A model generated the notes under the pieces. That model ran no database searches. It had not been told where the DNA came from and was given only the letters and a program-made list of their open reading frames with translations. Source: Methylophilus sp. TWE2 (GTDB lineage: Bacteria > Pseudomonadota > Gammaproteobacteria > Burkholderiales > Methylophilaceae). From it: 64,000 bases of DNA. This document shows positions 1 through 8,093 of the stretch, piece after piece. Numbering within the stretch: position 1 is the first letter of the stretch; each line of letters starts with the position of its first letter. The translations under genes and the position numbers were made by a program. Where the stretch lies: NCBI RefSeq assembly GCF_001183865.1, contig NZ_CP012020.1:1178001-1242000 (forward strand), written 5' to 3'.

Positions 1-513
1 TGCCAGTGCGCGGGCAATACACAACCGTTGTTGCTGGCCGCCAGAGAGGTTAAATGCCAGGTCGTGCAGACGATCTTTGACTTCGTTCCATAAAGCCGCG
101 CCTTTCAGCGCTTCTTCAACCTTGTCATCCATGATGCGTTTGTTGTTTTCACCACGTACGCGTAAACCGTAAGCCACGTTTTCATAGATGGACTTTGGAA
201 ACGGGTTAGGTTTCTGGAACACCATGCTGATGCGCATACGTACTTCAATCGGGTCTACGCCAGTATCCAGCACATTGGTGTTGTCAGGATGCATCACAAT
301 TTGGCCCTGATATTTGTTGCCTGGGTACAGGTCATGCATACGGTTAAAGCAGCGCAGGAAAGTAGATTTTCCGCAGCCAGAAGGGCCGATCAGTGCCGTG
401 ATCTTGTTTTCATACAAGGGCATGGAAATGCCTTTGAGGGCACGGGCGCCGTTGCTGTAGAAGAAGTTTAAATCGCGAGCTTCGGCTTTTATTGCAGTTG
501 TGACAGTGGCCAT
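1..513 (-). CDS. pstB: Phosphate ABC transporter ATP-binding protein PstB (C-terminus outside the window)
   Basis: ATPase that powers high-affinity phosphate import by the PstSCAB complex on the cytoplasmic face of the inner membrane. Reading back from an ATG at 513, 171 codons are visible before the window edge. They include a Walker A (GPSGCGKST, residues 43-51), a Q-loop region with the PstB-typical stretch [19 protein letters not shown], and the ABC signature LSGGQQQR close to the edge. Walker B and the H-loop lie outside. It is the last visible gene of a pstS-pstC-pstA-pstB operon, 25 bases after pstA. Whether phoU follows, as in many proteobacteria, cannot be seen. The family assignment is secure. 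Confidence 0.97.
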   Translation of the reverse strand, partial: MATVTTAIKAEARDLNFFYSNGARALKGISMPLYENKITALIGPSGCGKSTFLRCFNRMHDLYPGNKYQGQIVMHPDNTNVLDTGVDPIEVRMRISMVFQKPNPFPKSIYENVAYGLRVRGENNKRIMDDKVEEALKGAALWNEVKDRLHDLAFNLSGGQQQRLCIARALA

Positions 514-538
514 GGAGTTTCCTAAATCTTGTGTGGCA

Positions 539-1477
539 TTACCATTTAATATTTTTACGAATTTTGTAGCGTAACCAGATCGCTGTGCCGTTCATTAACA
601 GCGTAACGATGATAATGAGGGCGCCGGTGGCCGCCGCATTGACATGAAAGGCATGGTCAGGGCGGGACAACCAGTTAAACATCTGGATTGGCATCACGGT
701 AAACCCGGATGACAACCATTCAAAGTTGAGGAAGGGTGGCTCAGTTGTAATCGGGCTGGGTGGCAAAAAGGCGATAAACGTCAATGCGCCAATAGTGATG
801 ATAGGTGCGGTTTCACCCAGGGCACGTGCCATACCGATAATAATACCTGTCAGTATGCCGCCGTAAGAGTATTTGAACACGTGGTCATACACCACTTGCC
901 ATTTGGTTGCGCCGACGCCATAAGCCGCTTCGCGAATAGAGACCGGAATGGCGCGGATGGCTTCACGGGTCGATACAATCACAATCGGCAAAATGAGCAG
1001 ACCTAAGGTTAAACCTGCAGTCAGTATGCTCTGGCCGAAATCCAGCATATACACGAACAAGCCTAACGCCAGCAAACCGTAAATGATGGAAGGTACGCCA
1101 GCCAAGTTGGAGACGTTGATTTCAATCAGGTCAGTAAACCAGTTTTTTGGGGCATATTCTTCAAGGTACAACCCTGCGGCAACGCCAACAGGCACCGCAG
1201 TCAGGAAGGTCACCGCCATCACGAGCAAAGAGCCTACCCAGGCTGACAGCAAACCAGCACGACCTGCGCGGCGCGAAGGGAATTCAGTCAGAAAATCGAT
1301 ATTGAATTTTGGGTAACCATCAGCAATCAGTTGCCAAAACAGCAACATCAGCGTGACAAGTCCAAACATCAGGCACAGCAGACCAATTGCCGCAAACAGT
1401 GTGTCATTGCGCTTGTGGCGTTTGATCATGGCACGTACGTCGGCCAGGTTTTCGAGGACAGAAGCTTTATGTTCCAT
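539..1477 (-). CDS. pstA: Phosphate ABC transporter permease PstA
   Basis: Inner-membrane permease half that pairs with PstC to form the phosphate channel. The protein has about six hydrophobic helices and the cytoplasmic EAA loop that docks on the ATPase ([20 protein letters not shown], about residues 188-207 counted from the upstream TTG). I chose the ATG at 1477 (312 residues); an in-frame TTG five codons upstream (1492) would give 317 residues. Neither has a convincing Shine-Dalgarno sequence. It lies between pstC (gap about 90 bases) and pstB (25 bases), all on the minus strand, so one transcript is likely. Length and motifs fit PstA; the start is uncertain. Confidence 0.95.
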   Translation of the reverse strand: MEHKASVLENLADVRAMIKRHKRNDTLFAAIGLLCLMFGLVTLMLLFWQLIADGYPKFNIDFLTEFPSRRAGRAGLLSAWVGSLLVMAVTFLTAVPVGVAAGLYLEEYAPKNWFTDLIEINVSNLAGVPSIIYGLLALGLFVYMLDFGQSILTAGLTLGLLILPIVIVSTREAIRAIPVSIREAAYGVGATKWQVVYDHVFKYSYGGILTGIIIGMARALGETAPIITIGALTFIAFLPPSPITTEPPFLNFEWLSSGFTVMPIQMFNWLSRPDHAFHVNAAATGALIIIVTLLMNGTAIWLRYKIRKNIKW

Positions 1478-1570
1478 GTGTGTTGTTTCCAATGACCGGC
1501 AGTCAAGCTACCAGCAGTCTAGGGTGGTTATATGTCAGTATTGAGACAAATCGACAACTTTGATCAGTCT

Positions 1571-2512
1571 TTAGTAGCTTTCACGGTATTTTTTACGGAC
1601 CCAGTGGCCAACAATATTGAATGACAAGGTCATCGCCATTAATACCAGGCCTGCGGCAAAAATACTTTGGTAACCGATGCTACCGTGCGGCAAGTCACCC
1701 ATCGCCACTTGTACGATATATGCGGTGATGGTGGCTGCGCTTTCCAACGGATTAAAGGTCAGGTTGGGTTGCTGACCAGCAGCAATCGCGACCACCATGG
1801 TTTCACCTACGGCACGTGAAATCGCCAGGATATACGCCGCGACAATCCCTGAAACAGCGGCCGGGGTCACCACTTTAATCGCCGTCTGAAAGCGGGTAGC
1901 GCCCATGGCGTAAGAACCTTCGCGCATACTCATTGGCACAGCACGCATGGCATCCTCAGACATGGAGGCGATGTATGGAATAATCATGATGCCCATCACA
2001 ATGCCCGCACTAAGCATATTGAAACTAGGCAGCTCTGGGTAAAGGGTTTGCAGCAATGGAGTGACAAAAAACAATGCAAAGTAACCAAAGACCACTGTTG
2101 GTACGCCAACGAGTAATTCCAGAATAGGTTTGACTGTTTCTCGGGTTTTGTGTGAAGCGAATTCCGACAGGAAAATCGCTGCAATGGTGCCAATCGGCAC
2201 AGCGACTGCCAGTGCAATCGCAGAGGTTGTCAACGTCCCTGAAACCAACGGCATGATGCCGTAATGTGCATCTTCAAATAGTGGTGTCCATTGAGTATCT
2301 GTGAAAAAGTCTACGACGGAAACCGTTTTGAAAAAGCTCAGCGATTCATACAACAATACCCCGACAATGGCAAAAGTGGTTGCCACGGCCACCAAGGCTG
2401 CCAACATCAGTATCAGTTCAATCATCCGTTCTTTCACATTCCGGCGAATATTTTTCGCCAGTCTGGGGCTGATGGTCAGTTGCGCAGGTGCTTGCATTGC
2501 TTGGGTCGCCAT
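1571..2512 (-). CDS. pstC: Phosphate ABC transporter permease PstC
   Basis: Second inner-membrane permease subunit of the Pst system. It has 313 residues, with a cytoplasmic N-terminus rich in basic residues, a first helix at about 32-56, further helices to the C-terminus, and the EAA docking loop REGSYAMGATRFQTAIKVV at about residues 198-216. PstC and PstA share this fold and loop, and the order C then A after pstS is the common operon order. The gene is separated from pstS by a strong hairpin (2575-2596), which probably reduces its transcription relative to pstS. No Shine-Dalgarno sequence is obvious before the ATG. Confidence 0.95.
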   Translation of the reverse strand: MATQAMQAPAQLTISPRLAKNIRRNVKERMIELILMLAALVAVATTFAIVGVLLYESLSFFKTVSVVDFFTDTQWTPLFEDAHYGIMPLVSGTLTTSAIALAVAVPIGTIAAIFLSEFASHKTRETVKPILELLVGVPTVVFGYFALFFVTPLLQTLYPELPSFNMLSAGIVMGIMIIPYIASMSEDAMRAVPMSMREGSYAMGATRFQTAIKVVTPAAVSGIVAAYILAISRAVGETMVVAIAAGQQPNLTFNPLESAATITAYIVQVAMGDLPHGSIGYQSIFAAGLVLMAMTLSFNIVGHWVRKKYRESY

Positions 2513-2574
2513 AGTGTTTATTTGTCAGGGAGGAATTTTAGCGGATTATCCGCAGTTCAGGCCGAATCACCACT

Positions 2575-2596
2575 AAAAAAGGGGCATCGCTGCCCC
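2575..2596 (-). terminator. Hairpin with T-tract between pstS and pstC (attenuator)
   Basis: On the minus strand GGGGCA-GCGA-TGCCCC is followed by six T. It sits just after the pstS stop and before pstC in the same operon. A partial terminator here would give more PstS than permease, a common arrangement for binding-protein genes; partial readthrough is inferred. Confidence 0.8.
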
Positions 2597-2606
2597 TTTT
2601 TCATGA

Positions 2607-3602
2607 TTACTTGATTCGGGACAACAAGTCGGTGATCTTGATGCCGACTTCTGAGGTACCGTTGAAGCCCGTGCCCGGTTTCATGGCTTTGAAGTGCTCT
2701 TTTACTGCAGTGTAATCTGCTTTTGGCAGTGGCACGTATTTCACTTCCTTAACCAGTTCTGGCGCGTTTTCCAGGTAGTAATTCACAAACGCTTTCACTT
2801 CTGGCTTGAAAGCAGCCGCGGTAGCGTTGACGTAAATGAACAGAGGGCGGGAGAGCGGTTGATAGGTACCATCCATCACCGTCGCTTCGGATGGCAACAC
2901 TGGTTTTGCACCTTCTTTAGCAACGATAGGGACCGCTTTCAGCTTGTCAGTATTTTCCAGGTAGTATGCCAGGCCGAAGTAAGCCAAGCCACCTGCGTTG
3001 CCTGATACACCTTGTACCAGTACGTTATCATCTTCAGAAGGAGTGTAGTCTGTACGGCTGGACTTGGCTTTGCCGTTCACCGCTTCGGTAAAGTAGTCAA
3101 AGGTACCAGAGGCAGTCCCTGGACCATACAGGTTTAATGGTTTATCTGGATAAGTGGCATTCACTTCTTTCCAGTTTTTAACTTTTGAGCCTGGCTCCCA
3201 GATTTTTTTCAATTCGGCGACGGTAATCTGTTTTACCCAGTCATTTTTACCGTTCACGACAACGGTCAAGGCATCGTAAGCGATAGGCAGTTCAATGAAC
3301 TGTACGCCGCCTTCTTTACATGCATCCATTTCTTTCTGAGAGATAGGGCGGGAAGCATCAGAAATATCCGTCTCGCCACGGCAGAATTTCTTAAAGCCGC
3401 CGCCAGTCCCGGATTCACCAACAGTCACTTTCACGCCTTTGGCACGTTGAAACTCTTCTGCCACAGCTTCGGTAATAGGGTAAACCGTACTGGAGCCATC
3501 GATCTTGATGATTTTGTCCGCAGCCGCTGCGGTATGCGCAAAGGTGAATGCCTGAGCGATCAGGGCGGCCATCAAAGTGTTGCGGAACAAACTGGTTTTC
3601 AT
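2607..3602 (-). CDS. pstS: Periplasmic phosphate-binding protein PstS
   Basis: Periplasmic receptor that captures phosphate and delivers it to PstCA. The 331-residue protein starts with a Sec signal peptide (MKTSLFRNT then a hydrophobic core ending around AHTAAAA, residue 28). It shows the phosphate-contact loops GSSTVYP (about 36-42) and SGTGGGF (about 64-70), and a later SGTFDYF segment. It is the first gene of the pst operon, with a Pho box about 60 bases upstream, so induction by PhoB under phosphate limitation is expected. Length and motifs match the family well. Confidence 0.96.
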   Translation of the reverse strand: MKTSLFRNTLMAALIAQAFTFAHTAAAADKIIKIDGSSTVYPITEAVAEEFQRAKGVKVTVGESGTGGGFKKFCRGETDISDASRPISQKEMDACKEGGVQFIELPIAYDALTVVVNGKNDWVKQITVAELKKIWEPGSKVKNWKEVNATYPDKPLNLYGPGTASGTFDYFTEAVNGKAKSSRTDYTPSEDDNVLVQGVSGNAGGLAYFGLAYYLENTDKLKAVPIVAKEGAKPVLPSEATVMDGTYQPLSRPLFIYVNATAAAFKPEVKAFVNYYLENAPELVKEVKYVPLPKADYTAVKEHFKAMKPGTGFNGTSEVGIKITDLLSRIK

Positions 3603-3661
3603 CTATACACTCCTGTGTTTGGTGTTGACTGTTGTGATGCACGAAATCATAAAAACTTAAT

Positions 3662-3679
3662 GTGACAGAAATGTGACAA
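3662..3679 (-). promoter_or_regulatory. Pho box upstream of pstS
   Basis: On the minus strand the sequence is TTGTCAC-ATTT-CTGTCAC, two direct 7-base repeats at an 11-base period. This is the classic PhoB-binding half-site layout (CTGTCAT, four A/T-rich bases, CTGTCAC). It lies upstream of pstS on the correct strand and just past the pit terminator. Confidence 0.85.
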
Positions 3680-3680
3680 A

Positions 3681-3705
3681 AAAGAAAAAAGGCGCATGCT
3701 GCGCC
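3681..3705 (-). terminator. Rho-independent terminator of the DUF47-pit operon
   Basis: On the minus strand GGCGCA-GCA-TGCGCC is followed by a T-rich run (TTTTTTCTTTTTT). It begins about 20 bases after the pit stop codon. Its T-tract abuts the pstS Pho box, so pit termination and pst control are packed into about 60 bases. Confidence 0.85.
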
Positions 3706-3726
3706 TCTTTTAACCTTACTTCTGCC

Positions 3727-4728
3727 TTACAAAACACTTTCACCAATATGGTAGGCAATCGCCGCCATGATCGCGGCACAGGGAATGGTCAATACCCAGG
3801 CCCAGACAATACGTGAGGCCAGGCCCCAGCGCACAGCGGTCATGCGGCGTGACAAGCCCACCCCGACAATGGCGCCTGTAATGGTATGTGTGGTCGAGAC
3901 CGGAATACCCAGGCTGGTGGCGAGGAACAAGGCAATGGAACCTGAAGTCTGAGCCGCAAAACCACCTGTCGGGCGAATTTTGGTTATACCCATACCCATG
4001 GTGCGCACAATGCGCCAGCCACCAAACAGGGTGCCAAGGCCCATGGCCAACTGGCAGGAGATGACCACCCAGAATGGGACATGGAAATCGCCTTGCAGGT
4101 AACCATTGGCAAATAATAATACAGTGATGATCCCCATGGTTTTTTGCGCATCGTTGGCGCCATGGCCCAGGCTGAACAATGAAGAGGAAATAAACTGCAG
4201 TTTGTTAAAGCGGCTCTCAATTTTATAAGGTGAGGATTTCTGGAAAGCCCACATAATGCCGATGGATAATAGCAGTGCCAGCATCATGCCAAATAAAGGT
4301 GAGAGGATAATCGCGATGCCGGTACTGATGAGTTTGCCGCCTAAAATCACCCCCTTGGTGCCTGAGTGTGCCATGCCAGCACCAATCAGGCCGCCGATCA
4401 AGGCATGAGAAGACGAGGAGGGGATGCCGAACCACCAGGTGATGACGTTCCAGGCAATCGCGCCAAAAAGAGCACCAAACACAACTGTGTTGTTGACGAT
4501 ATTAGGATCAATAATGCCTTTACCTACGGTGTCGGCCACATGCAGGCCAAAAAACAGGAAAGCGACAAAGTTAAAAAAGGCGGCCCAGATCACAGCGGCC
4601 TGCGGGGTTAATAGACGGGTAGAAACCATGAGCGCAATCGAGTTAGCGGCATCGTGGAACCCGTTCATAAAGTCGAAAATCAGGGCGACGAAAACAAGCA
4701 CCGCCATGACGATTATCACATGATCCAT
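3727..4728 (-). CDS. pit: Inorganic phosphate transporter, PiT family
   Basis: Inner-membrane, cation- or metal-phosphate-coupled low-affinity phosphate carrier. The 333 residues contain the duplicated PiT signature: first copy FDFMNGFHDAANSIA (residues 18-32) and second copy around GHGANDAQKTMG (188-199). Two Ser-rich re-entrant segments are also present (GIPSSSSHALIGG near 101 and GIPVSTTHTITGA near 275). About ten hydrophobic helices are apparent. It follows the DUF47 gene by 9 bases, so the two are co-transcribed; DUF47 proteins commonly accompany Pit carriers. The presence of both Pit and Pst systems side by side suggests that the two uptake routes are managed together here. Confidence 0.94.
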   Translation of the reverse strand: MDHVIIVMAVLVFVALIFDFMNGFHDAANSIALMVSTRLLTPQAAVIWAAFFNFVAFLFFGLHVADTVGKGIIDPNIVNNTVVFGALFGAIAWNVITWWFGIPSSSSHALIGGLIGAGMAHSGTKGVILGGKLISTGIAIILSPLFGMMLALLLSIGIMWAFQKSSPYKIESRFNKLQFISSSLFSLGHGANDAQKTMGIITVLLFANGYLQGDFHVPFWVVISCQLAMGLGTLFGGWRIVRTMGMGITKIRPTGGFAAQTSGSIALFLATSLGIPVSTTHTITGAIVGVGLSRRMTAVRWGLASRIVWAWVLTIPCAAIMAAIAYHIGESVL

Positions 4729-4737
4729 GACGAGTCC

Positions 4738-5394
4738 TTAGATGCGTTCCAATACCACGCCGTGAATCACGTCGGCCACGTCTTCACAGCTATCAACGGC
4801 CTCCTCAAACAGGTCATACAATTGTTTGGAGCGAATCAATGTGCGCGCATCATGGTCTTCTTCAAACAGTCTGTGCATGCCAGAACGCATGATATGGTCG
4901 GCTTCCCCTTCAATCGTGCTGATTTCTTCACAGGTACGCAAAATACGCTCTGCATTTTTCATGTCAGACAGCATGTGTACTGCGTCTTTTACTTTTTCGG
5001 CAGCACGTAACAGGATTTGGGCCAGTGCGACCATTTCAGGAGTGAATTTTGAGTGACCATAAATCTCGGCGCTTTGTGGAATCGCTTCCATGTAGTCGAT
5101 GATGTCGTCGAGTGCCATGGCCAGTTCACGGATCTCGCGGCGGTCAAATGGGGTAATAAAGGTTTTGTGCAGGGAGAGCAGGATTTCCTTGGTGTACTCG
5201 TCTGCTTCAGATTCAATTTTGCGGATTTCTGCAAAATGCTTCTGAAAATCAGCCTGGTCTACAACGGCTGCCATTAGGGCCAGCACTTTGGAACCACGTA
5301 CAGCACAATCTGCCAAACGGTTAAACAGCACAAAATAGTTGTCGTTTCTGGGGCTGATTGCAGCCATGATGCGGCCAAAAGTGGCATTCGCCAT
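4738..5394 (-). CDS. DUF47 family PhoU-like protein, Pit accessory protein
   Basis: Predicted cytoplasmic helical-bundle protein of the DUF47 (PhoU-like) family, usually encoded with Pit and thought to regulate it. I chose the ATG at 5394 (218 residues, MANATFGRIMAAIS...) because AGGGAG lies 8 bases upstream. A longer frame to 5433 would add 13 residues without comparable support. The sequence is rich in acidic and hydrophobic heptads, including the family-like segments EIRKIESEADEYTKE and IEGEADHIM, two copies of a metal-cluster type E-x3-D motif as in PhoU. It precedes pit by 9 bases. A set of GTGAC repeats lies just upstream. Confidence 0.88.
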   Translation of the reverse strand: MANATFGRIMAAISPRNDNYFVLFNRLADCAVRGSKVLALMAAVVDQADFQKHFAEIRKIESEADEYTKEILLSLHKTFITPFDRREIRELAMALDDIIDYMEAIPQSAEIYGHSKFTPEMVALAQILLRAAEKVKDAVHMLSDMKNAERILRTCEEISTIEGEADHIMRSGMHRLFEEDHDARTLIRSKQLYDLFEEAVDSCEDVADVIHGVVLERI

Positions 5395-5419
5395 TGAGAA
5401 CTCCCTAATCGCTTCAAAG

Positions 5420-5463
5420 TTTTGTGACGGCAATTTTACTATTTTGTGACATGTTTTGTGACA
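5420..5463 (-). promoter_or_regulatory. Three TTTTGTGAC repeats upstream of DUF47-pit (Pho-box-like)
   Basis: On the plus strand TTTTGTGAC occurs at 5420-5428, 5442-5450 and 5454-5462, that is, TGTCAC half-sites on the minus strand. Spacings are 22 and 12 bases rather than a strict 11. The half-site is the one used in the pstS Pho box 1.8 kb away, and the position suits control of the DUF47 and pit genes. PhoB control is inferred. Confidence 0.45.
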
Positions 5464-5527
5464 AAAATATGAATTCTTTACTTGGACTGCCCTCGAACGT
5501 GGTTCTAAATCCCTTCTCCAGCTGCGG

Positions 5528-5533
5528 TATAAT
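5528..5533 (+). promoter_or_regulatory. Candidate -10 element for prfB
   Basis: A perfect TATAAT lies 30 bases before the prfB ATG. I see no good -35 hexamer at the right distance, so this is a partial promoter assignment. Confidence 0.4.
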
Positions 5534-5563
5534 GCTGGCTTTTACATATTTACATTCACTAAG

Positions 5564-6668
5564 ATGGAAGCCGAACACCTCAATAGTATTGCCAATGCAT
5601 TAAGCGACCTGACCCAACGCCACCAAGCGCTTCGGGGGTATCTTTGACTACGAGAACAAACAACAACGCCTAGCCGAAGTCAACGGCCTGCTGGAGGATC
5701 CCAAGGTCTGGGACAACGCAGAAAAAGCACAAAATCTGGGCAAAGAAAAACGCATGCTCGAAAGCGTCGTCATGACGCTGGATGATGTGTACCAGTCATT
5801 GTCAGATAGCCGTGAATTGTTTGAGATGGCGCGTGAAGAGAATGATGACGACACCTTGTTAAGTGTCGAGGCCGACGCGCAAAAAATAGAAAAAATCGTC
5901 GCCGAGATGGAATTCAAGCGCATGTTCTCGCAGCCTATGGATGCCAACAATTGCTTTATTGAATTCCAGTCCGGCAGTGGTGGTACTGAAGCACAGGACT
6001 GGGCTGGCATGTTGCTGCGGATGTATTTGCGTTACGTCGAGCGTAAAGGCTTCAAGGTCGAGGTGCTTGAGGAGTCTGAAGGCGATATTGCCGGGATTAA
6101 AGGCGCATCGATTAAAGTGACTGGTGATTATGCCTTCGGCACCTTGCGTACCGAAAGCGGCGTGCATCGACTGGTACGCAAGTCACCGTTTGACGCCAAC
6201 TCCAAGCGTCATACCAGTTTTGCCAGTGTGCAGATATTCCCTGAAGTGGATGATTCGATTGAAATTGAAATCAATCCGGCAGATTTGCGCATTGATACCT
6301 ACCGCGCCAGTGGTGCGGGTGGCCAGCACATTAACAAAACCGATTCTGCGGTGCGTATTACCCACTTGCCGACGGGGGTGGTCGTACAATGTCAGAATGA
6401 CCGCTCACAGCATAGAAACAAAGAAGAAGCAATGAATATGCTGAAAGGGGCCTTGTATAACCTAGAACTCAGTAAACGCAATGAAGAAAAACAGGCACTC
6501 GAAGATGCCAAAACCGATATCGGTTGGGGGCACCAGATTCGCAGCTATGTGCTTGACCAGGGTCGTATCAAAGACTTGCGTACCAATGTCGAAATCGGCA
6601 ATACCCAGGGTGTGCTCGATGGCGATTTGGATCCCTTTATTATGGAAAGCCTGAAACAGGGGTTGTAA
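5564..6668 (+). CDS. prfB: Peptide chain release factor 2 (programmed +1 frameshift)
   Basis: Class I release factor that reads UGA and UAA on the ribosome. The first frame starts at ATG 5564 and reaches an in-frame TGA at 5645 after 27 codons. The rest continues in the +1 frame from GAC at 5646, giving 367 residues joined, close to the 365 of E. coli RF2. The SPF tripeptide that recognises the stop codon is in the segment [14 protein letters not shown]. The catalytic GGQ is in [14 protein letters not shown]. The shift site is fully conserved, so this is functional autoregulation and no mutation. Gene finders that start at the downstream ATG (5754) would miss the first 63 residues. A strong terminator follows. 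Confidence 0.97.
5633..5648 (+). other. Programmed +1 frameshift site of prfB
   Basis: The sequence CGG GGG TAT CTT TGA C combines an internal Shine-Dalgarno-like GGGGG, the slippery CTT codon and an early UGA. When RF2 is scarce the ribosome slips from CTT to TTT-frame and reads GAC (5646-5648). This is the textbook RF2 autoregulatory signal, with CGG in place of the more usual AGG. Confidence 0.95.
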
Positions 6669-6687
6669 TACCTTGTTGAACGTATTG

Positions 6688-6712
6688 AACCCGCTTTGTT
6701 GGCGGGTTTTTT
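6688..6712 (+). terminator. Rho-independent terminator of prfB
   Basis: AACCCGC-TTTGTTG-GCGGGTT stem followed by a run of T, starting about 20 bases after the prfB stop codon. Confidence 0.88.
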
Positions 6713-6814
6713 ATTGTGTTCGCGGGATACAAAGCGTTACAGAGCGATACACCGTTTGCCTATTGAGGCGCCTAGAATCACCTGACATCACACGGTGAAG
6801 GCAAGGCGGAATAA

Positions 6815-7189
6815 ATGGCGAGTATTATTTGCAGAGTGAGCGCGCAGTTTACTCAGAATGTTTTTTTACGGCTGGACGAGCGTCAGTGCGGCTATCTGGA
6901 TCAGCCCATACTGGAGCGAGCCCTGGTGGGGTTGGGGCAGCAAGAGGTCAGTCAGCTTTTGTGTATTCTGGATCAGGATCGAGATGGGCGTATCTCTCCC
7001 TATGAACTCAATCTTGCCATTCTGGATTGGCTCAGTGAAGCGAACACGGTGCCCATGCCTACCGCATTTACCAGCCTGTTAGTGCTCTATGGGATGGAGA
7101 ATGATGAACCTACTTTGAGGAAGACTGCGGATGCTCGCCGATATACAGCCAACGATCATGTATACGCACAAATTGGCTATGCTCGCTGA
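6815..7189 (+). CDS. Small EF-hand calcium-binding protein
   Basis: A 124-residue protein with one canonical EF-hand loop, DQDRDGRISPYE (about residues 53-64): acidic or oxygen ligands at positions 1, 3, 5, 9 and 12 and Gly at 6. It is preceded by a helix-like segment. A half-site at about 21-32 (DERQCGYLDQPI) looks like a degenerate first hand, as in paired EF-hands. There is no signal peptide, so a cytoplasmic calcium sensor is possible. A weak AAGG precedes the ATG. Its 3' end overlaps the convergent ychJ by 80 bases, so the C-terminal 27 residues may be less constrained. Function unknown; the EF-hand call is firm. Confidence 0.7.
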   Translation: MASIICRVSAQFTQNVFLRLDERQCGYLDQPILERALVGLGQQEVSQLLCILDQDRDGRISPYELNLAILDWLSEANTVPMPTAFTSLLVLYGMENDEPTLRKTADARRYTANDHVYAQIGYAR

Positions 7190-7502
7190 GCTGTGATTTT
7201 TTCTGCTTGCCGCTTTGGTAGGTGGCTGTAAACACCACTTCCGCATGGGTATCATCCACACGGTGATGCGAAACTACTTCCAATTTAAGCCATTTAATGC
7301 CGTTCAGGTCGTCAGTACTCAAGCTGGCAGGGCGCGTATCGGGATGCCAGGTTTGCAGGAGATAGTCTGCCAGTTTCAATGCATAGGCACTGTATCGTGA
7401 ACGCATGAGGCGCTCTGCATCGGGCGCAGCCTGACCCGCATGTAAGGGCTGGCAACACTCGGTATACGGTTTGCCGCTATGGCATGGGCACGGGTTTTTC
7501 AC
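7110..7502 (-). CDS. YchJ family protein (SEC-C zinc-binding motif, UPF0225)
   Basis: A 130-residue member of the YchJ/UPF0225 family of unknown function. The N-terminal SEC-C motif CPCHSGKPYTECC (residues 5-17) is the zinc-binding Cys cluster also found at the SecA C-terminus. It is followed by the family core with LMRSRYSAYALKLADYLLQT (about 32-51) and an NTF2-like fold C-terminal part. The start is a GTG at 7502 with AAAGGA 6 bases upstream. It is convergent with and overlaps the EF-hand gene. A downstream stop at 7110 keeps the full family length. Confidence 0.88.
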   Translation of the reverse strand: MKNPCPCHSGKPYTECCQPLHAGQAAPDAERLMRSRYSAYALKLADYLLQTWHPDTRPASLSTDDLNGIKWLKLEVVSHHRVDDTHAEVVFTATYQSGKQKKSQLSEHSQFVRIHDRWLYIGEHPQSSSK

Positions 7503-7565
7503 GCTGAATCCTTTAAAAATGCTTTAAATAAACTGCATCTGATGGTTCGCAAAGGCTGCCGCACT

Positions 7566-8087
7566 TCAAAATAATTCGGATTGTGCGGCCGGTGGCGCAG
7601 CTAGCAACTTGTCGACATCAATCTCAAAAATCCCTAACTTTCCGGGGCAAGACATCAGCGGCAAAGGCGTGGCATCGGCAAATAAAAAGCCATAATGCCC
7701 CGCAGGTACATTGCTGAAGTGTGCTCGGTATGCTCTGTTCATGGCGGCCGGGAGTTCATTCGGCTTGCCACAAAAGACCAGTTTGGCCATGCCTACGACA
7801 CCGCCATACTCTAATTGATGTTTGTCCGGGATTGGAACGTCAGTGTGGTTTTTTATATAGTGGTAATACTCTTCATACAAGCCTTTACTGGCATGAATCA
7901 GGATGCTGCCGCGATACGATGTACCCCAGCTACGGTCGTCTACCAATAAATAACCGTTTGCAATCAGCCAGGCAAAAGGTTGTTTGAGTGAGAGGGCTTT
8001 TAAAACCCCGGATGGCATGGAGGGAGACATGGGCGAGAGTGAATACAGCCTGGAGATGGATGCTGGAAAATCACGCCCAGCATCCAT
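7566..8087 (-). CDS. ASCH domain protein
   Basis: A 173-residue protein with an ASCH (PUA-like RNA- or nucleotide-binding) domain starting at about residue 30. Visible elements are ALSLKQPFAWLI, a conserved Asp-Arg-Ser-Trp (DDRSWGTSYRGSILIHASK) and the later GGVVGMAKL strand. Family members bind or process RNA, but the substrate is unknown. The first 20-25 residues lack homology-like features; internal ATGs at 8030 and 8018 could be the true start, and none has a good Shine-Dalgarno sequence. The start at 8087 lies 6 bases after the prfC stop on the same strand, suggesting translational coupling to prfC. Confidence 0.75.
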   Translation of the reverse strand: MDAGRDFPASISRLYSLSPMSPSMPSGVLKALSLKQPFAWLIANGYLLVDDRSWGTSYRGSILIHASKGLYEEYYHYIKNHTDVPIPDKHQLEYGGVVGMAKLVFCGKPNELPAAMNRAYRAHFSNVPAGHYGFLFADATPLPLMSCPGKLGIFEIDVDKLLAAPPAAQSELF

Positions 8088-8093
8088 GATGAG

